Assembly (NCBI GenBank): GCA_963801195.1
Contig: CAWDDX010000003.1
Span: forward strand, 1,426,001-1,490,000
Source of the DNA: SZUA-36 sp963801195
GTDB taxonomy: Bacteria; Pseudomonadota; Gammaproteobacteria; Xanthomonadales; SZUA-36
Length of the DNA stretch: 64,000 bases
Direction of reading: 5' to 3'
Shown piece after piece: positions 32,800 to 42,473 of the stretch. Each line of letters opens with the position of its first letter. Positions within the stretch are counted from its first letter, which is position 1. The notes beneath the pieces were generated by a model that saw only the letters and a program-made list of their open reading frames with translations, had not been told where the DNA came from and did no database searches. Both the position numbers and the translations under genes were made by a program.

Positions 32800-35646
32800 T
32801 CAATCCTTCCTGGAGTGTCCGTTTTTACTTTTCCTGCCATTGGCGCTGCTGGGTTTTGTTGCGCTCCGATGCCCGTTGGATTGCTTGGCGCTTTGACGCG
32901 GTGCATTTTGTACCGGCGCCGGCCTATTGGGAGCACTAACCCTTGCGCTTTTGGGTTGGGGGCTTCGCTGCGAACTGACCTGTCTTTGCGCCGGCGCAGG
33001 GACGTTACGGGCGTTTTTCTGCCTGGAAACATTCCTGTTAGCCGCCTGCTGTGACTGCCGGGAAGTCGTTCTGTTCACCGCCTGCTGCGGTTGCCGGGCA
33101 GACGTGTTTACGGCCGGTGACCGCTGTTTTCTGCTGATTGTTTTTTGTTGCGGTTGCCGGACAGCGGCGCTTTTCACTGGTGCGGTACGCAAGCTGGTCC
33201 TGTCGGCGCTTCCATTGCCACCGCGCTGAGCAGACTTCTGTGTCTTGGGGCTGGACTTGCCGTAAATGTCGCCCCTGTTATCTGCCAGCAGGGAAGTGTT
33301 CCCTTCTTTGAGATTGGCATCCCGCGTCCTGGCCTTGGTGCGCAATTCGGCAGCGCTCACCTTTTCTGAGCGGTTGCGCTCGTTCCGGGTTTTGCCGGTG
33401 TAACTCTGCGCACGCCTGCCGTCACTGGCATAGCGGTCTGATGGCTGCGTCGTGTTTTTTGCAGTGCGTTTGGCATCCCGCGCCCTGGCCTTGGTGCGCA
33501 ATTCGGCAGTGCTCACGGGTTCTGAGCGGTTGCGCTCGTTCCTGGTTTTGCCGGTGTAACTCTGCGCACGCCTGCCGTCACTGGCATAGCGGTCTGATGG
33601 CTGCGTCGTGTTTTTTGCAGCGCGTTTGACATCCCGCGCCCTGGCCTTGGTGCGCAATTCGGCAGTGCTCACCGGTTCTGAGCGGTTGCGCTCGTTCCGG
33701 GTTTTGCCGGCGTAATTCTGCACACGCGTGTTGTCGCTGACGTACCGCTCTCTATTCCTCAGTTGCTTGTCGCGGGTGCTGGCGATCCTGGCATGTTGCG
33801 ATCCGTCACGATACAGGTTGTAGTTATCCCGTCCGTCCCGCGGCCTGTTGTTACGCCCACCATCCCGGCTGTTATCGTAACGGCGATCGTCGTAACGTCC
33901 GTCATAGCGTTTGTGATCGCCACGCCGATAATTACTATATGCATAGTGGTTGTCATGGTGCCCATGATACCCGTGGTGTGGCCGGTACCTTCCCGGTCCC
34001 CAATAACCGTAATGGGGCTGGTACCAGTAATGTTGGCGATGCCAGTAACCACCTGTGTAGTATGCCGCGCTAAAGGGACCCCAGCCCCAGCTCAAACCGA
34101 AATTCCAGCCGCCCCACGGGTTATAGCTGACATTAAAACCCCAGGTGCTGAAACGCGGGTAGTAATAGTAGGGTGACACCCAGGGCCGGTAATACCAGCC
34201 GGTGCCGTAGAAAATCGTATCGCGGTAGACATAGCTGCCAAGGTAACCCGGGGTATAGCCGACATAGACCACGTCCGGTGTGCTGTCATAAATCTGCACA
34301 TACTTGGTGTTATACACCGGTGATGTGGGCAAGATGCGGTCCACTTGCGCAGGCCGGTGATCCGACACCTGCCAGGGCCCATTTGCCGATGCAGAAACGT
34401 ACCAGACGCCTTCCTCAACCAGGTAATACAGACCATCGGATACGAGTACCGTGTTGCCGGTGTTGCGGATATAGACGAGATCGGTGCCATCGACCGGTTG
34501 GTAGACGGGTTCACCATCGTACTTGACGTCGATATCCACAACGCCTCTCTTGACGGCGGCGGTCTGGGGCACCTGGGCGTCCAGCACCGCTTCCTGCGCT
34601 TCATCTGTGCCCGCGACGTAGACGCGAGAGTCGGCCTGGTCAGAATCCCGTGGAATGTCAGCAAATGCCGTTGGCAGTTTATCCGACGGCTGGTAGACCC
34701 AGGGACCGTTCAGGGAGTGGGACCGGTACCAGCGGCCTGCAAGCACGATGTAGTAATTCTGCGAGCTGACGTTCAGGAACACGTCATCATCCGAGTTTTG
34801 CAATACCAGCAAGTCATCCACCAGCGGTACAAAATCGGCGGGGCCCTCGGTAACAATCAATTCGGCCGGCTCGGTTGAGACGACGATTTCCGGGGCGTTG
34901 ACGGCGGTGATGGGTTCGGCCGGTTGATCCGTGGCCACATCGGTTTCATCGGGGCTGACCATGGCCGCGATTTGGGCCGGTGGTGCGGCGTCAAACTGGT
35001 AGGGTCCGGTGGCCTCCCTGGCGCGATACCAGACATCCTTCGCCGCATTCAGGTAGTAATTCCTGCCGTCGAAAATTAGAGGATAGGGCGTATTGATGAC
35101 TGCTTTCATGGTGCTGTTCTCGATCTCACGCAAGACCGGTTCGCCATCAATGGAAATCAGTAAAGCGGGGTGATCCCGATAGATGATTTTTGGCGGTGTC
35201 GTATTGACAGCCTTTGTTTCTGACGTTTCTTCCGCCAGTGAGGCTTCGATCTCATCCAGGGAGAAATTGAGATTCCAGCGGGGTGACTGCTGTGTCAATG
35301 CCGTGGACAGCTCCGTTTGTATATCACCAACTTCTTCCGGAAAGCGGGTGTCCGTCACCGTCAGCCTGGAGGGGTGGACGGTGCGCCGGGCGGCGTCGGT
35401 CACCACGGGTGATTCGAACCAGCCTGCTCCAAACACCGGTTCTGAACCGGGTGTTGCGCGGTAGGCCAGCGCCGAACGGAATTGAATGGTGTTGTCGTGG
35501 TACGCATCCACCTCGGGTGAGTAAATGGTTACCGTGCCCTGGTTCAGCGGCACCGTTCGCGGCCAGGCGTTTTCCTGCGCGAAAAGGGATGGCAGACTGT
35601 TGAGGGTCAACAAAATCCAAAATACGCTTAATGTCAGTCTTTTCAT
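32800..35646 (-). CDS. large secreted Tyr/His-rich repeat protein (carbohydrate-binding V/XII-like)
   Basis: About 948 residues. Signal peptide to FAQ; the start at 35646 has AGGAG 7 bp upstream. The first 430 residues are a mixed globular region with repeated small modules (GLYYLVEEGVWYVSASANGP, NYYIVLAGRWYRSHSLNGP). A very aromatic stretch follows (YRPWVSPYYYYPRF, WGGWNFGLSWGWGPF), then a His/Tyr-rich stretch and Arg/Asp-rich DNA. Three 52-residue repeats (RYASDGRRAQSYTGKTRNER unit) come next, then a Gln/Ser/Arg-rich basic tail. Similar proteins are annotated as carbohydrate-binding family V/XII. An extracellular or wall-associated role is inferred. Confidence 0.7.
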   Translation of the reverse strand: MKRLTLSVFWILLTLNSLPSLFAQENAWPRTVPLNQGTVTIYSPEVDAYHDNTIQFRSALAYRATPGSEPVFGAGWFESPVVTDAARRTVHPSRLTVTDTRFPEEVGDIQTELSTALTQQSPRWNLNFSLDEIEASLAEETSETKAVNTTPPKIIYRDHPALLISIDGEPVLREIENSTMKAVINTPYPLIFDGRNYYLNAAKDVWYRAREATGPYQFDAAPPAQIAAMVSPDETDVATDQPAEPITAVNAPEIVVSTEPAELIVTEGPADFVPLVDDLLVLQNSDDDVFLNVSSQNYYIVLAGRWYRSHSLNGPWVYQPSDKLPTAFADIPRDSDQADSRVYVAGTDEAQEAVLDAQVPQTAAVKRGVVDIDVKYDGEPVYQPVDGTDLVYIRNTGNTVLVSDGLYYLVEEGVWYVSASANGPWQVSDHRPAQVDRILPTSPVYNTKYVQIYDSTPDVVYVGYTPGYLGSYVYRDTIFYGTGWYYRPWVSPYYYYPRFSTWGFNVSYNPWGGWNFGLSWGWGPFSAAYYTGGYWHRQHYWYQPHYGYWGPGRYRPHHGYHGHHDNHYAYSNYRRGDHKRYDGRYDDRRYDNSRDGGRNNRPRDGRDNYNLYRDGSQHARIASTRDKQLRNRERYVSDNTRVQNYAGKTRNERNRSEPVSTAELRTKARARDVKRAAKNTTQPSDRYASDGRRAQSYTGKTRNERNRSEPVSTAELRTKARARDAKRTAKNTTQPSDRYASDGRRAQSYTGKTRNERNRSEKVSAAELRTKARTRDANLKEGNTSLLADNRGDIYGKSSPKTQKSAQRGGNGSADRTSLRTAPVKSAAVRQPQQKTISRKQRSPAVNTSARQPQQAVNRTTSRQSQQAANRNVSRQKNARNVPAPAQRQVSSQRSPQPKSARVSAPNRPAPVQNAPRQSAKQSNGHRSATKPSSANGRKSKNGHSRKD
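33318..33755. repeat. 156-bp in-frame tandem repeat
   Basis: Three units of 156 bp (52 codons); the marker sequence GGCCTTGGTGCGCAATTCGG starts at 33331, 33487 and 33643. Units are nearly identical (few base changes), so the array is young or homogenised and copy number may vary between strains. It encodes the basic repeat region of the large secreted protein. Boundaries are approximate. Confidence 0.9.
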
Positions 35647-35867
35647 GTTCATCTCCTCTTCGGTTACTCACGAAGCTTTGTCGCAATCAAAAAATGCTAA
35701 AAAGATTGCCTCAGGGTCAATATACCTCCGCTTGTCTGAATACAACGTGAATACGACGTGGACCAATATCGTGAAGCTTGTTTAATAACTACGACAATCG
35801 AGCAGGTAGCGGGGTTCCGGAGACCATGTATGGGGCTGGCCAGGAAGCCTGGAGATGCGGGGTGACT

Positions 35868-35895
35868 GGAGAGACCGGTCGATACCGGTTTCTCC
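35868..35895 (-). terminator. hairpin downstream of the 192-residue gene
   Basis: A 12-bp stem (GGAGAGACCGGT / ACCGGTTTCTCC, one G-U pair) with a CGAT loop. It lies 16 bp past the stop of the minus-strand gene at 35911, with no long T tract. The rest of 35653-35910 shows no gene. Confidence 0.55.
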
Positions 35896-35910
35896 ATTAA
35901 AACAATAAGT

Positions 35911-36489
35911 CTATTCCACGCTTGTCTTTTCGACTGAAAGCGCTGCCGATTCGGTGTAGGTGATCACGACCAGGTCACCCACTTTGGCCTTCTTGAGGTT
36001 TTCAGGGTCGCGGGCGACGTATCCCTTGATCTCACCTGAAGGATATTTAAGTTTGAACGTGTTGTTTTCGAGGTTGATCTCTTCAACAGTCGCGGTAACC
36101 ACCTGTGCATTGACGGTCGCTACGCCGGGCATATCACCCTTTTCTGAACGCGCTTCGGCAGTAAGCTCGCCGGTACTCGGTTCGGTACCATCGTTGGCAA
36201 AAACTTCAATTGAAAGGGATTGTTCTACCTCGGCCATGACGGTATCGCCTACGCTGACCTGGTCCAGGTTGCGTGCTTCCTCGCCGACAACAAAGCTCAA
36301 AGTATTACCCTCCGGACCCCGCAAGGTGACTTCACGGGTCTCGTGGTTGATGGCTTCGACCACGGCCGTCATCGTTGTGGTCTGACTGGTATGAAAGGAT
36401 GGTTTTTCCATTGCGGGTGCAGACGCGTCGGACCAGCAGGGGGTGGCAGTCAGCAGCAGGGCTGAAAGCAAGGCCAGGGATTTATACAT
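35911..36489 (-). CDS. exported hypothetical protein with two beta-barrel-like repeats
   Basis: 192 residues from the ATG at 36489 (GGAG 9 bp upstream). Signal peptide to about residue 20 (LALLSALLLTATPCWSDA). The mature part has two similar modules: TAVVEAINHETREVTLRGPEG...VGDTVMAEVEQSLS and TATVEEINLENNTFKLKYPSG...VGDLVVITYTESAA. Each reads like a small beta-barrel with a metal/nucleic-acid-like OB layout (inference). Longer in-frame starts upstream lack a signal peptide. Function unknown. Confidence 0.75.
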   Translation of the reverse strand: MYKSLALLSALLLTATPCWSDASAPAMEKPSFHTSQTTTMTAVVEAINHETREVTLRGPEGNTLSFVVGEEARNLDQVSVGDTVMAEVEQSLSIEVFANDGTEPSTGELTAEARSEKGDMPGVATVNAQVVTATVEEINLENNTFKLKYPSGEIKGYVARDPENLKKAKVGDLVVITYTESAALSVEKTSVE

Positions 36490-36670
36490 TACAATTCTCC
36501 GGGATGCGATGATGAATGAAACGCAAGCTGGACATTGTAGTTCGATTCGGGCAAAAGACCCTAGTGGAAAGTTAATCTTCATGGCATACAGGACATTGAT
36601 TGCAAATGGTTGTATTGTATGATGCAAGCCCGCGCCAGCGCATCCACACACAAGGAATGATTCCAATAAG

Positions 36671-36970
36671 ATGCTTGTCACATTCACCACAAAGACCTAT
36701 CCCGACATCACGATGTTTGGAAATATCGCGCTCACCCTGTTAAGAATGATGGGACACAGCACGAAAGTTCCTGGGGCGATATTGGCGGAGGATGTTCCCG
36801 CAGCTCTCGCCCGACTGAAATCTGCAATTGCCACTGGAGAGGGCTCACCGCCAGCGCCTGATAATGAAGATGAGGACGAGCCCGTGGTGAGCATTGCGCA
36901 CCGGGCGCTGCCGCTGATCGAACTCCTCGAAGCAGCGGCCGGGGCAGACGCCAACGTCATGTGGAAGTAA
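36671..36970 (+). CDS. DUF1840 family protein
   Basis: 99 residues. It opens MLVTFTTKTYPDITMFGNIA and has LRMMGHSTKVPGAILAEDVP, the signature of DUF1840, a small cytoplasmic family of betaproteobacteria and gammaproteobacteria without known function. An acidic linker (NEDEDE) separates a helical C-terminus. It is divergent from the preceding exported protein gene and precedes kup on the same strand. Confidence 0.85.
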   Translation: MLVTFTTKTYPDITMFGNIALTLLRMMGHSTKVPGAILAEDVPAALARLKSAIATGEGSPPAPDNEDEDEPVVSIAHRALPLIELLEAAAGADANVMWK

Positions 36971-37073
36971 ACCGAAGATAGCTGTGAGAAGGGGAGTTAT
37001 TTGTCAATTTTTTTGTGGCTCCCCTGGTCATGCCGGCTAACTGCGAAGCTAGGTTCACTCGACAGGAGAACTG

Positions 37074-39017
37074 ATGCCAACTAAGAAAAAAGACAGGCCG
37101 GGACGTAATGCCCAGGAAGCCACGCTGGAGATTCACCCTCAGGCGGCACCCAAAAACCAGCCATTTGCACCGCTCGCCATTGCAGTGCTTGGTGTTGTTT
37201 ACGGCGATATTGGTACCAGCCCTATTTACGCGTTGCGCGAAAGCTTCGCCGGACACAACCCCATTCCGGTTTCGGTGGGAAACATACTCGGTATTCTTTC
37301 ACTGATATTCTGGACACTCATCCTTGTCATTTCGCTCAAGTACATGGTGTTCGTGCTGCGTGCGGATAACCGGGGAGAGGGTGGCATATTCGCCCTGCTG
37401 GCGTTGTTGCGGCCAAACCTTAACCAGGAGCGGCGCCGGCGCCGTGCGCTGATACTGCTCGGCATACTCGGTGCATCGATGCTCTACGGTGGCGTAATGA
37501 TTACACCTGCGATTTCGGTCTTGAGCGCGGTGGAAGGCCTTCAGGTCGCCGCACCTCACCTGGGCCACTTCGTTATTCCCATCACGGTCGCGATCCTGTT
37601 TGGTTTGTTTGCCGTGCAACATCTCGGCACTGCAAAAGTCGGTGCCGTATTCGGTCCGCTGACGCTGATTTGGTTTGCGGTGCTGGCGATTCTGGGTATC
37701 CGCGGGATTATGCAGGCGCCGGAGGTTCTGATGGCTGTGAATCCGCTATACGCGGTCGATTATTTTCTCGCAAACGGCCTTAAGGGGTATTTTGCCATTT
37801 ACGCGGTATTTTTGGTCGCCACTGGCGGGGAAGCCCTGTATGCGGACCTCGGTCATTTTGGCCGCTTCCCGATCCGCGCGGTCTGGTTTGCCTTTGTGCT
37901 GCCGGCACTGATGCTCAATTATCTTGGCCAGGGTGCTTTGCTGCTTACAGATCCTGCCGGGAGCTTGAATCCGTTCTATCACCTGGCGCCAACCTGGGCG
38001 CTTTATCCACTGATTTTCCTCGCAACCGCTGCGACCTGTATCGCCTCGCAAGCGGTCATCTCCGGTGCCTACTCACTGACCCGCCAGGCCGTGCAGCTTG
38101 GCTTGCTGCCGAGATTGACGGTGGAGCAAACATCCGCCGATGCGCATGGGCAGATTTACCTGCCGGCTGTGAACTGGCTGCTGATGGCCGCCGCGATCGG
38201 CCTTGTGCTGGCTTTCCGGTCTTCGGGTAACCTGGCGGCAGCTTACGGTGTCGCGGTCAATTCCACCATGGCCATTACCACGGTGCTGGCCTATAACGTG
38301 GCGCGTGAACGCGGTGGATGGAGCTTGAAGTCGGCGCTGGCTTTTCTGCTCGGGTTTCTCGTTATCGACCTTGGGTTCCTGGGTGCAAACATGCGCACAA
38401 TTCCTGAAGGTGGCTGGTTGCCACTGCTCATCGGGGCGGCACTGTTTACCGTGATGACCACCTGGCGGCGTGGCGCCGAATTGCTGGCCGGGCAAATTGC
38501 AGAAATGACATCGACGGTAGAAACGTTTACCGGTTGGTTGAAAGGCGAAAAGATCACCCGGGTGCCGGGTGTTGCTGTTTTTTTCACCGGCAGATTGGAC
38601 CGCGTACCACCGGCTTTGCAGCAACTGGTGCGCAGTACCGGTATCCTGCACGAGAGCGTCATCCTGGTGAGTGTAGTGACCGAACCTGTACCCAAGACCA
38701 ATACTGATGAACGAATCGAATTGACCGGGCTCGATGCCGGGTTTATGCGGCTGGTGTTGCACTATGGTTTCATGCAAGGACCCAATATTCCGTCGGATCT
38801 TGCCGATTGCGCCAAGTTGGGCCTGGAGTTGGAACTGGACAAGATTCGTTACTTCATTGGCCGCGTGGATATGCTGGCCGGGCGCAAAAGACATGGCATG
38901 GTGTCGTGGCGCGACCAGCTTTTTACCCGCATGGCAACCAATACCCAGGAGGCCACGGCGCTCTACCAGATACCCACTGCCCAGACGATGAATGTGGGTC
39001 TTCAGGTGGGTATATAA
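37074..39017 (+). CDS. kup: Kup/Trk-type potassium uptake protein
   Basis: A 647-residue K+ transporter of the KUP/HAK/KT family in the inner membrane. The N-terminus has the family signature VVYGDIGTSPIYALRESF, then about twelve hydrophobic segments (to about residue 475) including GGVMITPAISVLSAVEG and VATGGEALYADLGHFG. The soluble C-terminal domain runs from about 480 to 647. A GGAG box precedes the start. It stands between DUF1840 and trpG and likely forms its own unit. Confidence 0.95.
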   Translation: MPTKKKDRPGRNAQEATLEIHPQAAPKNQPFAPLAIAVLGVVYGDIGTSPIYALRESFAGHNPIPVSVGNILGILSLIFWTLILVISLKYMVFVLRADNRGEGGIFALLALLRPNLNQERRRRRALILLGILGASMLYGGVMITPAISVLSAVEGLQVAAPHLGHFVIPITVAILFGLFAVQHLGTAKVGAVFGPLTLIWFAVLAILGIRGIMQAPEVLMAVNPLYAVDYFLANGLKGYFAIYAVFLVATGGEALYADLGHFGRFPIRAVWFAFVLPALMLNYLGQGALLLTDPAGSLNPFYHLAPTWALYPLIFLATAATCIASQAVISGAYSLTRQAVQLGLLPRLTVEQTSADAHGQIYLPAVNWLLMAAAIGLVLAFRSSGNLAAAYGVAVNSTMAITTVLAYNVARERGGWSLKSALAFLLGFLVIDLGFLGANMRTIPEGGWLPLLIGAALFTVMTTWRRGAELLAGQIAEMTSTVETFTGWLKGEKITRVPGVAVFFTGRLDRVPPALQQLVRSTGILHESVILVSVVTEPVPKTNTDERIELTGLDAGFMRLVLHYGFMQGPNIPSDLADCAKLGLELELDKIRYFIGRVDMLAGRKRHGMVSWRDQLFTRMATNTQEATALYQIPTAQTMNVGLQVGI

Positions 39018-39257
39018 CGGGTTTCAACAATATTTGACACCGCTGCGGCTTTGTTGCCTTTCAGCCCAGCTTCCATTTGATTGGCCGGTTGGCGCGCGAG
39101 GCAGGTTTTTGTAGCAGTGTTCTTGCTGTACTATCTGCGGTTATCCGGTTGCAGTCGTAGATTGAATGCCTTCCAGCCGCTTTACATGATGCTGGCTTTG
39201 GTTCTGCCTGATAAAAAATAAACTTGCATGTTGATATGAAAAAAGGATAGATCAGAT

Positions 39258-39857
39258 ATGATCCTGATGATCGACAATTACGACTCTTTCACCTACAACC
39301 TGGTGCAGTACCTGGGCGAGTTGGGTGCCGGGGTGAAAACCGTGCGTAATGATGAGATTACGATTGAAGAAATCCGCGCACTGGACCCGCAGGGAATCGT
39401 GATTTCCCCGGGGCCGTGTACGCCGGATGATGCCGGTATATCTCTTGAAGTGGTTGCCCGGCTTGGAGAGTCGTTTCCTATTTTAGGTGTCTGTCTTGGT
39501 CACCAGTGCATCGGCCAGGTGTTTGGCGGACAGGTGGTGCGCGCGGACAAGGTGATGCACGGCAAGACCTCCATGATGTTCCATCGCGGCCAGGGTGTAT
39601 TTGCAGGCTTGCCACAGCCTTTTGAAGCCACTCGTTACCATTCCCTCGTACTGAAGAAAGACACCGTCCCCGAATGTCTGGAGGTTACCGCCTGGACGGA
39701 AACGCCGGCGGGTGGCATTGAAGAGATCATGGGGGTCAGGCACGACGCTCTGCCGATTGAGGGCGTGCAGTTTCACCCGGAATCAATCATGACCCGCGTG
39801 GGCCACGATCTTTTACAGAACTTTATCAACACCACCAGGCAGCAGAGAACGGTTTAG
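39258..39857 (+). CDS. trpG: anthranilate synthase component II (glutamine amidotransferase)
   Basis: 199 residues, class I amidotransferase that supplies ammonia to TrpE (or PabB). Catalytic Cys in ILGVCLGHQCIG, and His/Glu in GVQFHPESIM. It opens MILMIDNYDSFTYNLVQYL; AAAAGGA lies about 10 bp upstream. It is first in the trpGDC operon, with trpD 5 bp later. The 240-bp leader shows no convincing attenuator or Trp-rich leader peptide. Confidence 0.96.
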   Translation: MILMIDNYDSFTYNLVQYLGELGAGVKTVRNDEITIEEIRALDPQGIVISPGPCTPDDAGISLEVVARLGESFPILGVCLGHQCIGQVFGGQVVRADKVMHGKTSMMFHRGQGVFAGLPQPFEATRYHSLVLKKDTVPECLEVTAWTETPAGGIEEIMGVRHDALPIEGVQFHPESIMTRVGHDLLQNFINTTRQQRTV

Positions 39858-39862
39858 TAATT

Positions 39863-40897
39863 ATGGTTATGGATATCCAGACGGCACTCGGGCGTATCGC
39901 TGAAAAACAGAACCTTTCCACCGCAGAGATGGTGGATGTCATGCGTCAGATCATGTCGGCCGGTTCGACGGACGTACAGATCGGCGCTTTTTTGCTAGGC
40001 ATGCGTATCAAGGGTGAAACCATCGACGAGATCACCGGTGGCGTGCAGGTACTGCGCGAATTTGCCAGCGGGGTAAAGGTCGCTGGACCCCACCTGGTGG
40101 ATATCGTCGGCACCGGCGGTGACGGCGCCAACCTGTTCAATGTTTCAACGGCAGCCTGTTTTGTCGTTGCAGCGGCAGGCGGGCGGGTGGCCAAACACGG
40201 CAACCGCTCGGTATCTTCGAGTTCCGGCAGTGCAGATGTACTCGAGGCGGCCGGGGTACGGCTGGATATCACGCCCGGGCAGGTCGCGCTATGTGTCGAT
40301 GAGCTCGGCATCGGTTTCATGTTCGCGCTTATGCACCACAGCGCCATGCGCCACGTCAGCCTGGCGCGCAAGGAGCTGGGCTTGCGCACACTGTTTAATG
40401 TCCTGGGTCCGATGGCGAACCCCGCGGGTCTGACACGTCAGCTGATCGGCGTCTATGACCGTGTCCTGTGCCGGCCGGTGGCGGAAGTATTGCAGCGGCT
40501 GGGTTCGGAACACGTCATGGTGGTGCACTCCGCGGATGGTCTTGATGAGATCAGTCTCGCCGCGGACACCTATGTCGCAGAACTCAAAAACGGCAACATC
40601 ACCGAGTACACGTTGCAACCGGAAAAACTGGGGTTCGAACGTGCATCCTTGCAGGACCTGGTGGTGGAGGATGTTACCTCGTCGCTGGCGCTGATTAAGC
40701 GCGCACTGGCGGGTGAGAAAGACGGCCGCTCACAGCGCGCAGCCCACATGATTGCCTTGAACGCCGGCGCCGCGTTGTACGTGTCCGGGGTCGCCGATTC
40801 GATTACCGCTGGTATAGATCTTGCCGGGGATGTACTGGCCAGTGGGGCAGCACTGAAGAAACTGCAACAGCTGGCCGGCATGACCCAGGGTTTCTGA
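39863..40897 (+). CDS. trpD: anthranilate phosphoribosyltransferase
   Basis: TrpD joins anthranilate and PRPP. 344 residues with the PRPP motif VGTGGDGANLFNVSTA, the KHGNRSVSSSSGSADVLEA region, HHSAMRHV and FNVLGPMANPA. The start may be 39863 or the ATG at 39869. Its stop overlaps trpC (TGATG). Confidence 0.96.
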   Translation: MVMDIQTALGRIAEKQNLSTAEMVDVMRQIMSAGSTDVQIGAFLLGMRIKGETIDEITGGVQVLREFASGVKVAGPHLVDIVGTGGDGANLFNVSTAACFVVAAAGGRVAKHGNRSVSSSSGSADVLEAAGVRLDITPGQVALCVDELGIGFMFALMHHSAMRHVSLARKELGLRTLFNVLGPMANPAGLTRQLIGVYDRVLCRPVAEVLQRLGSEHVMVVHSADGLDEISLAADTYVAELKNGNITEYTLQPEKLGFERASLQDLVVEDVTSSLALIKRALAGEKDGRSQRAAHMIALNAGAALYVSGVADSITAGIDLAGDVLASGAALKKLQQLAGMTQGF

Positions 40898-41688
40898 TGG
40901 CGGTTCCGTCCATATTACAACGCATCCTACAGCGCAAATCCGAGGAGGTTGCGGCCGGTAAGGCCGTCCGCCCGATGGTGGACCTGGCCGCACAGATGCG
41001 GGATTGTGCATCCGTACGCGGTTTTGAAAAGGGCCTGCGACAGGCTTTGGCAAAGGGTCCGGCCGTTATCGCGGAGATCAAGAAAGCCTCTCCGAGCGCC
41101 GGTGTCATCCGTGAGGATTTTCAGCCGGCCCCGATCGCCAGGTCTTACCAGTCCGCCGGCGCCGCCTGTTTGTCCGTTCTGACCGACAGGGATTTTTTCC
41201 AGGGTGATGACCGCTATCTGCAAGAAGCCCGTGAGGCCTGCACGTTGCCGGTGCTGCGCAAGGACTTTATCATCGACCCCTGGCAAATTGCGGAATCACG
41301 GGTCATGGGCGCCGACTGCATCCTGTTGATTGCTGCTGCGCTTGAGCAACCGGTGTTGCAGGAACTGTTGGCTCTCGCCAGGGAATCAAGCATGGATGTA
41401 CTGATAGAAGTGCACGACGAGGCCGAAATGGAAAGAGCGCTGCGGCTTGATCACAAACTGATTGGTGTGAATAATCGTAACCTGAATACGTTTGAGACAT
41501 CGCTGGCGACCACTGAACGGCTTAAAATGATGTTGACCGGTGAGCAGTTGCTGGTAACCGAAAGCGGCATAAAGACGCCGGCGGATGTTAAACGTATGCA
41601 GGTATCCGGCATCAACGCCTTCCTGGTCGGCGAAGCGTTCATGCGTGAGGATGACCCCGGTTCCGCTTTGAAAGGGATGTTTTTCTGA
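40897..41688 (+). CDS. trpC: indole-3-glycerol-phosphate synthase
   Basis: A 263-residue monofunctional TIM barrel (no TrpF fusion). Motifs: AEIKKASPSAGVIRED, SVLTDRDFFQG, VLRKDFIIDPWQI, LIEVHDEAEME, IGVNNRNLNTFE and ESGIKTPADVKRM. It closes the trpGDC operon; the next gene starts 1 bp after its stop. Confidence 0.96.
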   Translation: MAVPSILQRILQRKSEEVAAGKAVRPMVDLAAQMRDCASVRGFEKGLRQALAKGPAVIAEIKKASPSAGVIREDFQPAPIARSYQSAGAACLSVLTDRDFFQGDDRYLQEAREACTLPVLRKDFIIDPWQIAESRVMGADCILLIAAALEQPVLQELLALARESSMDVLIEVHDEAEMERALRLDHKLIGVNNRNLNTFETSLATTERLKMMLTGEQLLVTESGIKTPADVKRMQVSGINAFLVGEAFMREDDPGSALKGMFF

Positions 41689-41689
41689 A

Positions 41690-42451
41690 ATGAACAGACG
41701 TTATGCAATATCGCACCTGGTCCTGGTCGCAGGCCTGGTCACGCTGTTGGCAGGGCCGCAGACCGCTTTTGCGCAAATCGAAAAGGACACGCAGTGGCGT
41801 GATGCGGTGGTGACTGAACTGGACGTGGATTTCGGCGCCGGTTTTCATGCACGCTGGCATTTCCACCGTTGTGATTGCGGTGACCTGCAGGTGATGGTCG
41901 AGCAGGTAGCACCTGATGATACTTTAACCGGCGAATTGTTGATGGTTGACGGACAGGCCCTGCTGGCGCGGGGTTTCAAACAGCAGGGCGAGGATATCGA
42001 GCCGCTGATCCAGGCGCCCTCGCTAATGTTGCAACTGGCTTTCTCGATGCTCAACCACAGCCAGCCAAAAGGCCCCGATGCGATCAAGGGCAAGCAAACC
42101 TGGAATGACAAAGAGAAGAAGAAGGATTTACGCATCGACACCGGGCTGGCGATGGGTACCTTTGCGGCGCCCTGGCGTATCAAGGGTTCCGGCTGGGAAG
42201 CCGACCCGGATCATATTCGTTTCGAAATGACATTCGAATTTACCATTCCGGGCGAGGAGCAGGCCAAAGAGACAGGTTCCATGACTTTTTCCGGCGATCT
42301 GGATTTCAGCCAACAGGAATTTCCGTACTCCGATGAAACCGACCTCGAAGGCTGGAAGGTGCAGTGGCTTTCACTCAATGAACCCAAATCAGTAACGGGT
42401 GAAAAAGGCCTGACCCTGAAAACGCTGCGGGAAAAAGCAAAAAAACCGTAA
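41690..42451 (+). CDS. exported hypothetical protein downstream of trpC
   Basis: 253 residues with a signal peptide (LVLVAGLVTLLAGPQTAFA). The mature domain (FGAGFHARWHFHRCDCGDLQ) contains a His/Cys cluster near the N-terminus, then mixed alpha/beta sequence and an acidic C-terminal part. It overlaps the trpC stop region closely (1-bp gap), so it may be co-transcribed, but no link with tryptophan is evident. I do not recognise a family. Confidence 0.75.
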   Translation: MNRRYAISHLVLVAGLVTLLAGPQTAFAQIEKDTQWRDAVVTELDVDFGAGFHARWHFHRCDCGDLQVMVEQVAPDDTLTGELLMVDGQALLARGFKQQGEDIEPLIQAPSLMLQLAFSMLNHSQPKGPDAIKGKQTWNDKEKKKDLRIDTGLAMGTFAAPWRIKGSGWEADPDHIRFEMTFEFTIPGEEQAKETGSMTFSGDLDFSQQEFPYSDETDLEGWKVQWLSLNEPKSVTGEKGLTLKTLREKAKKP

Positions 42452-42473
42452 CGCGTGTGAGCCGTTACCTTCC

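Noticed and set aside
39018..39257. trp attenuator before trpG
   Set aside because: No leader peptide with tandem Trp codons and no terminator hairpin followed by T residues is seen.
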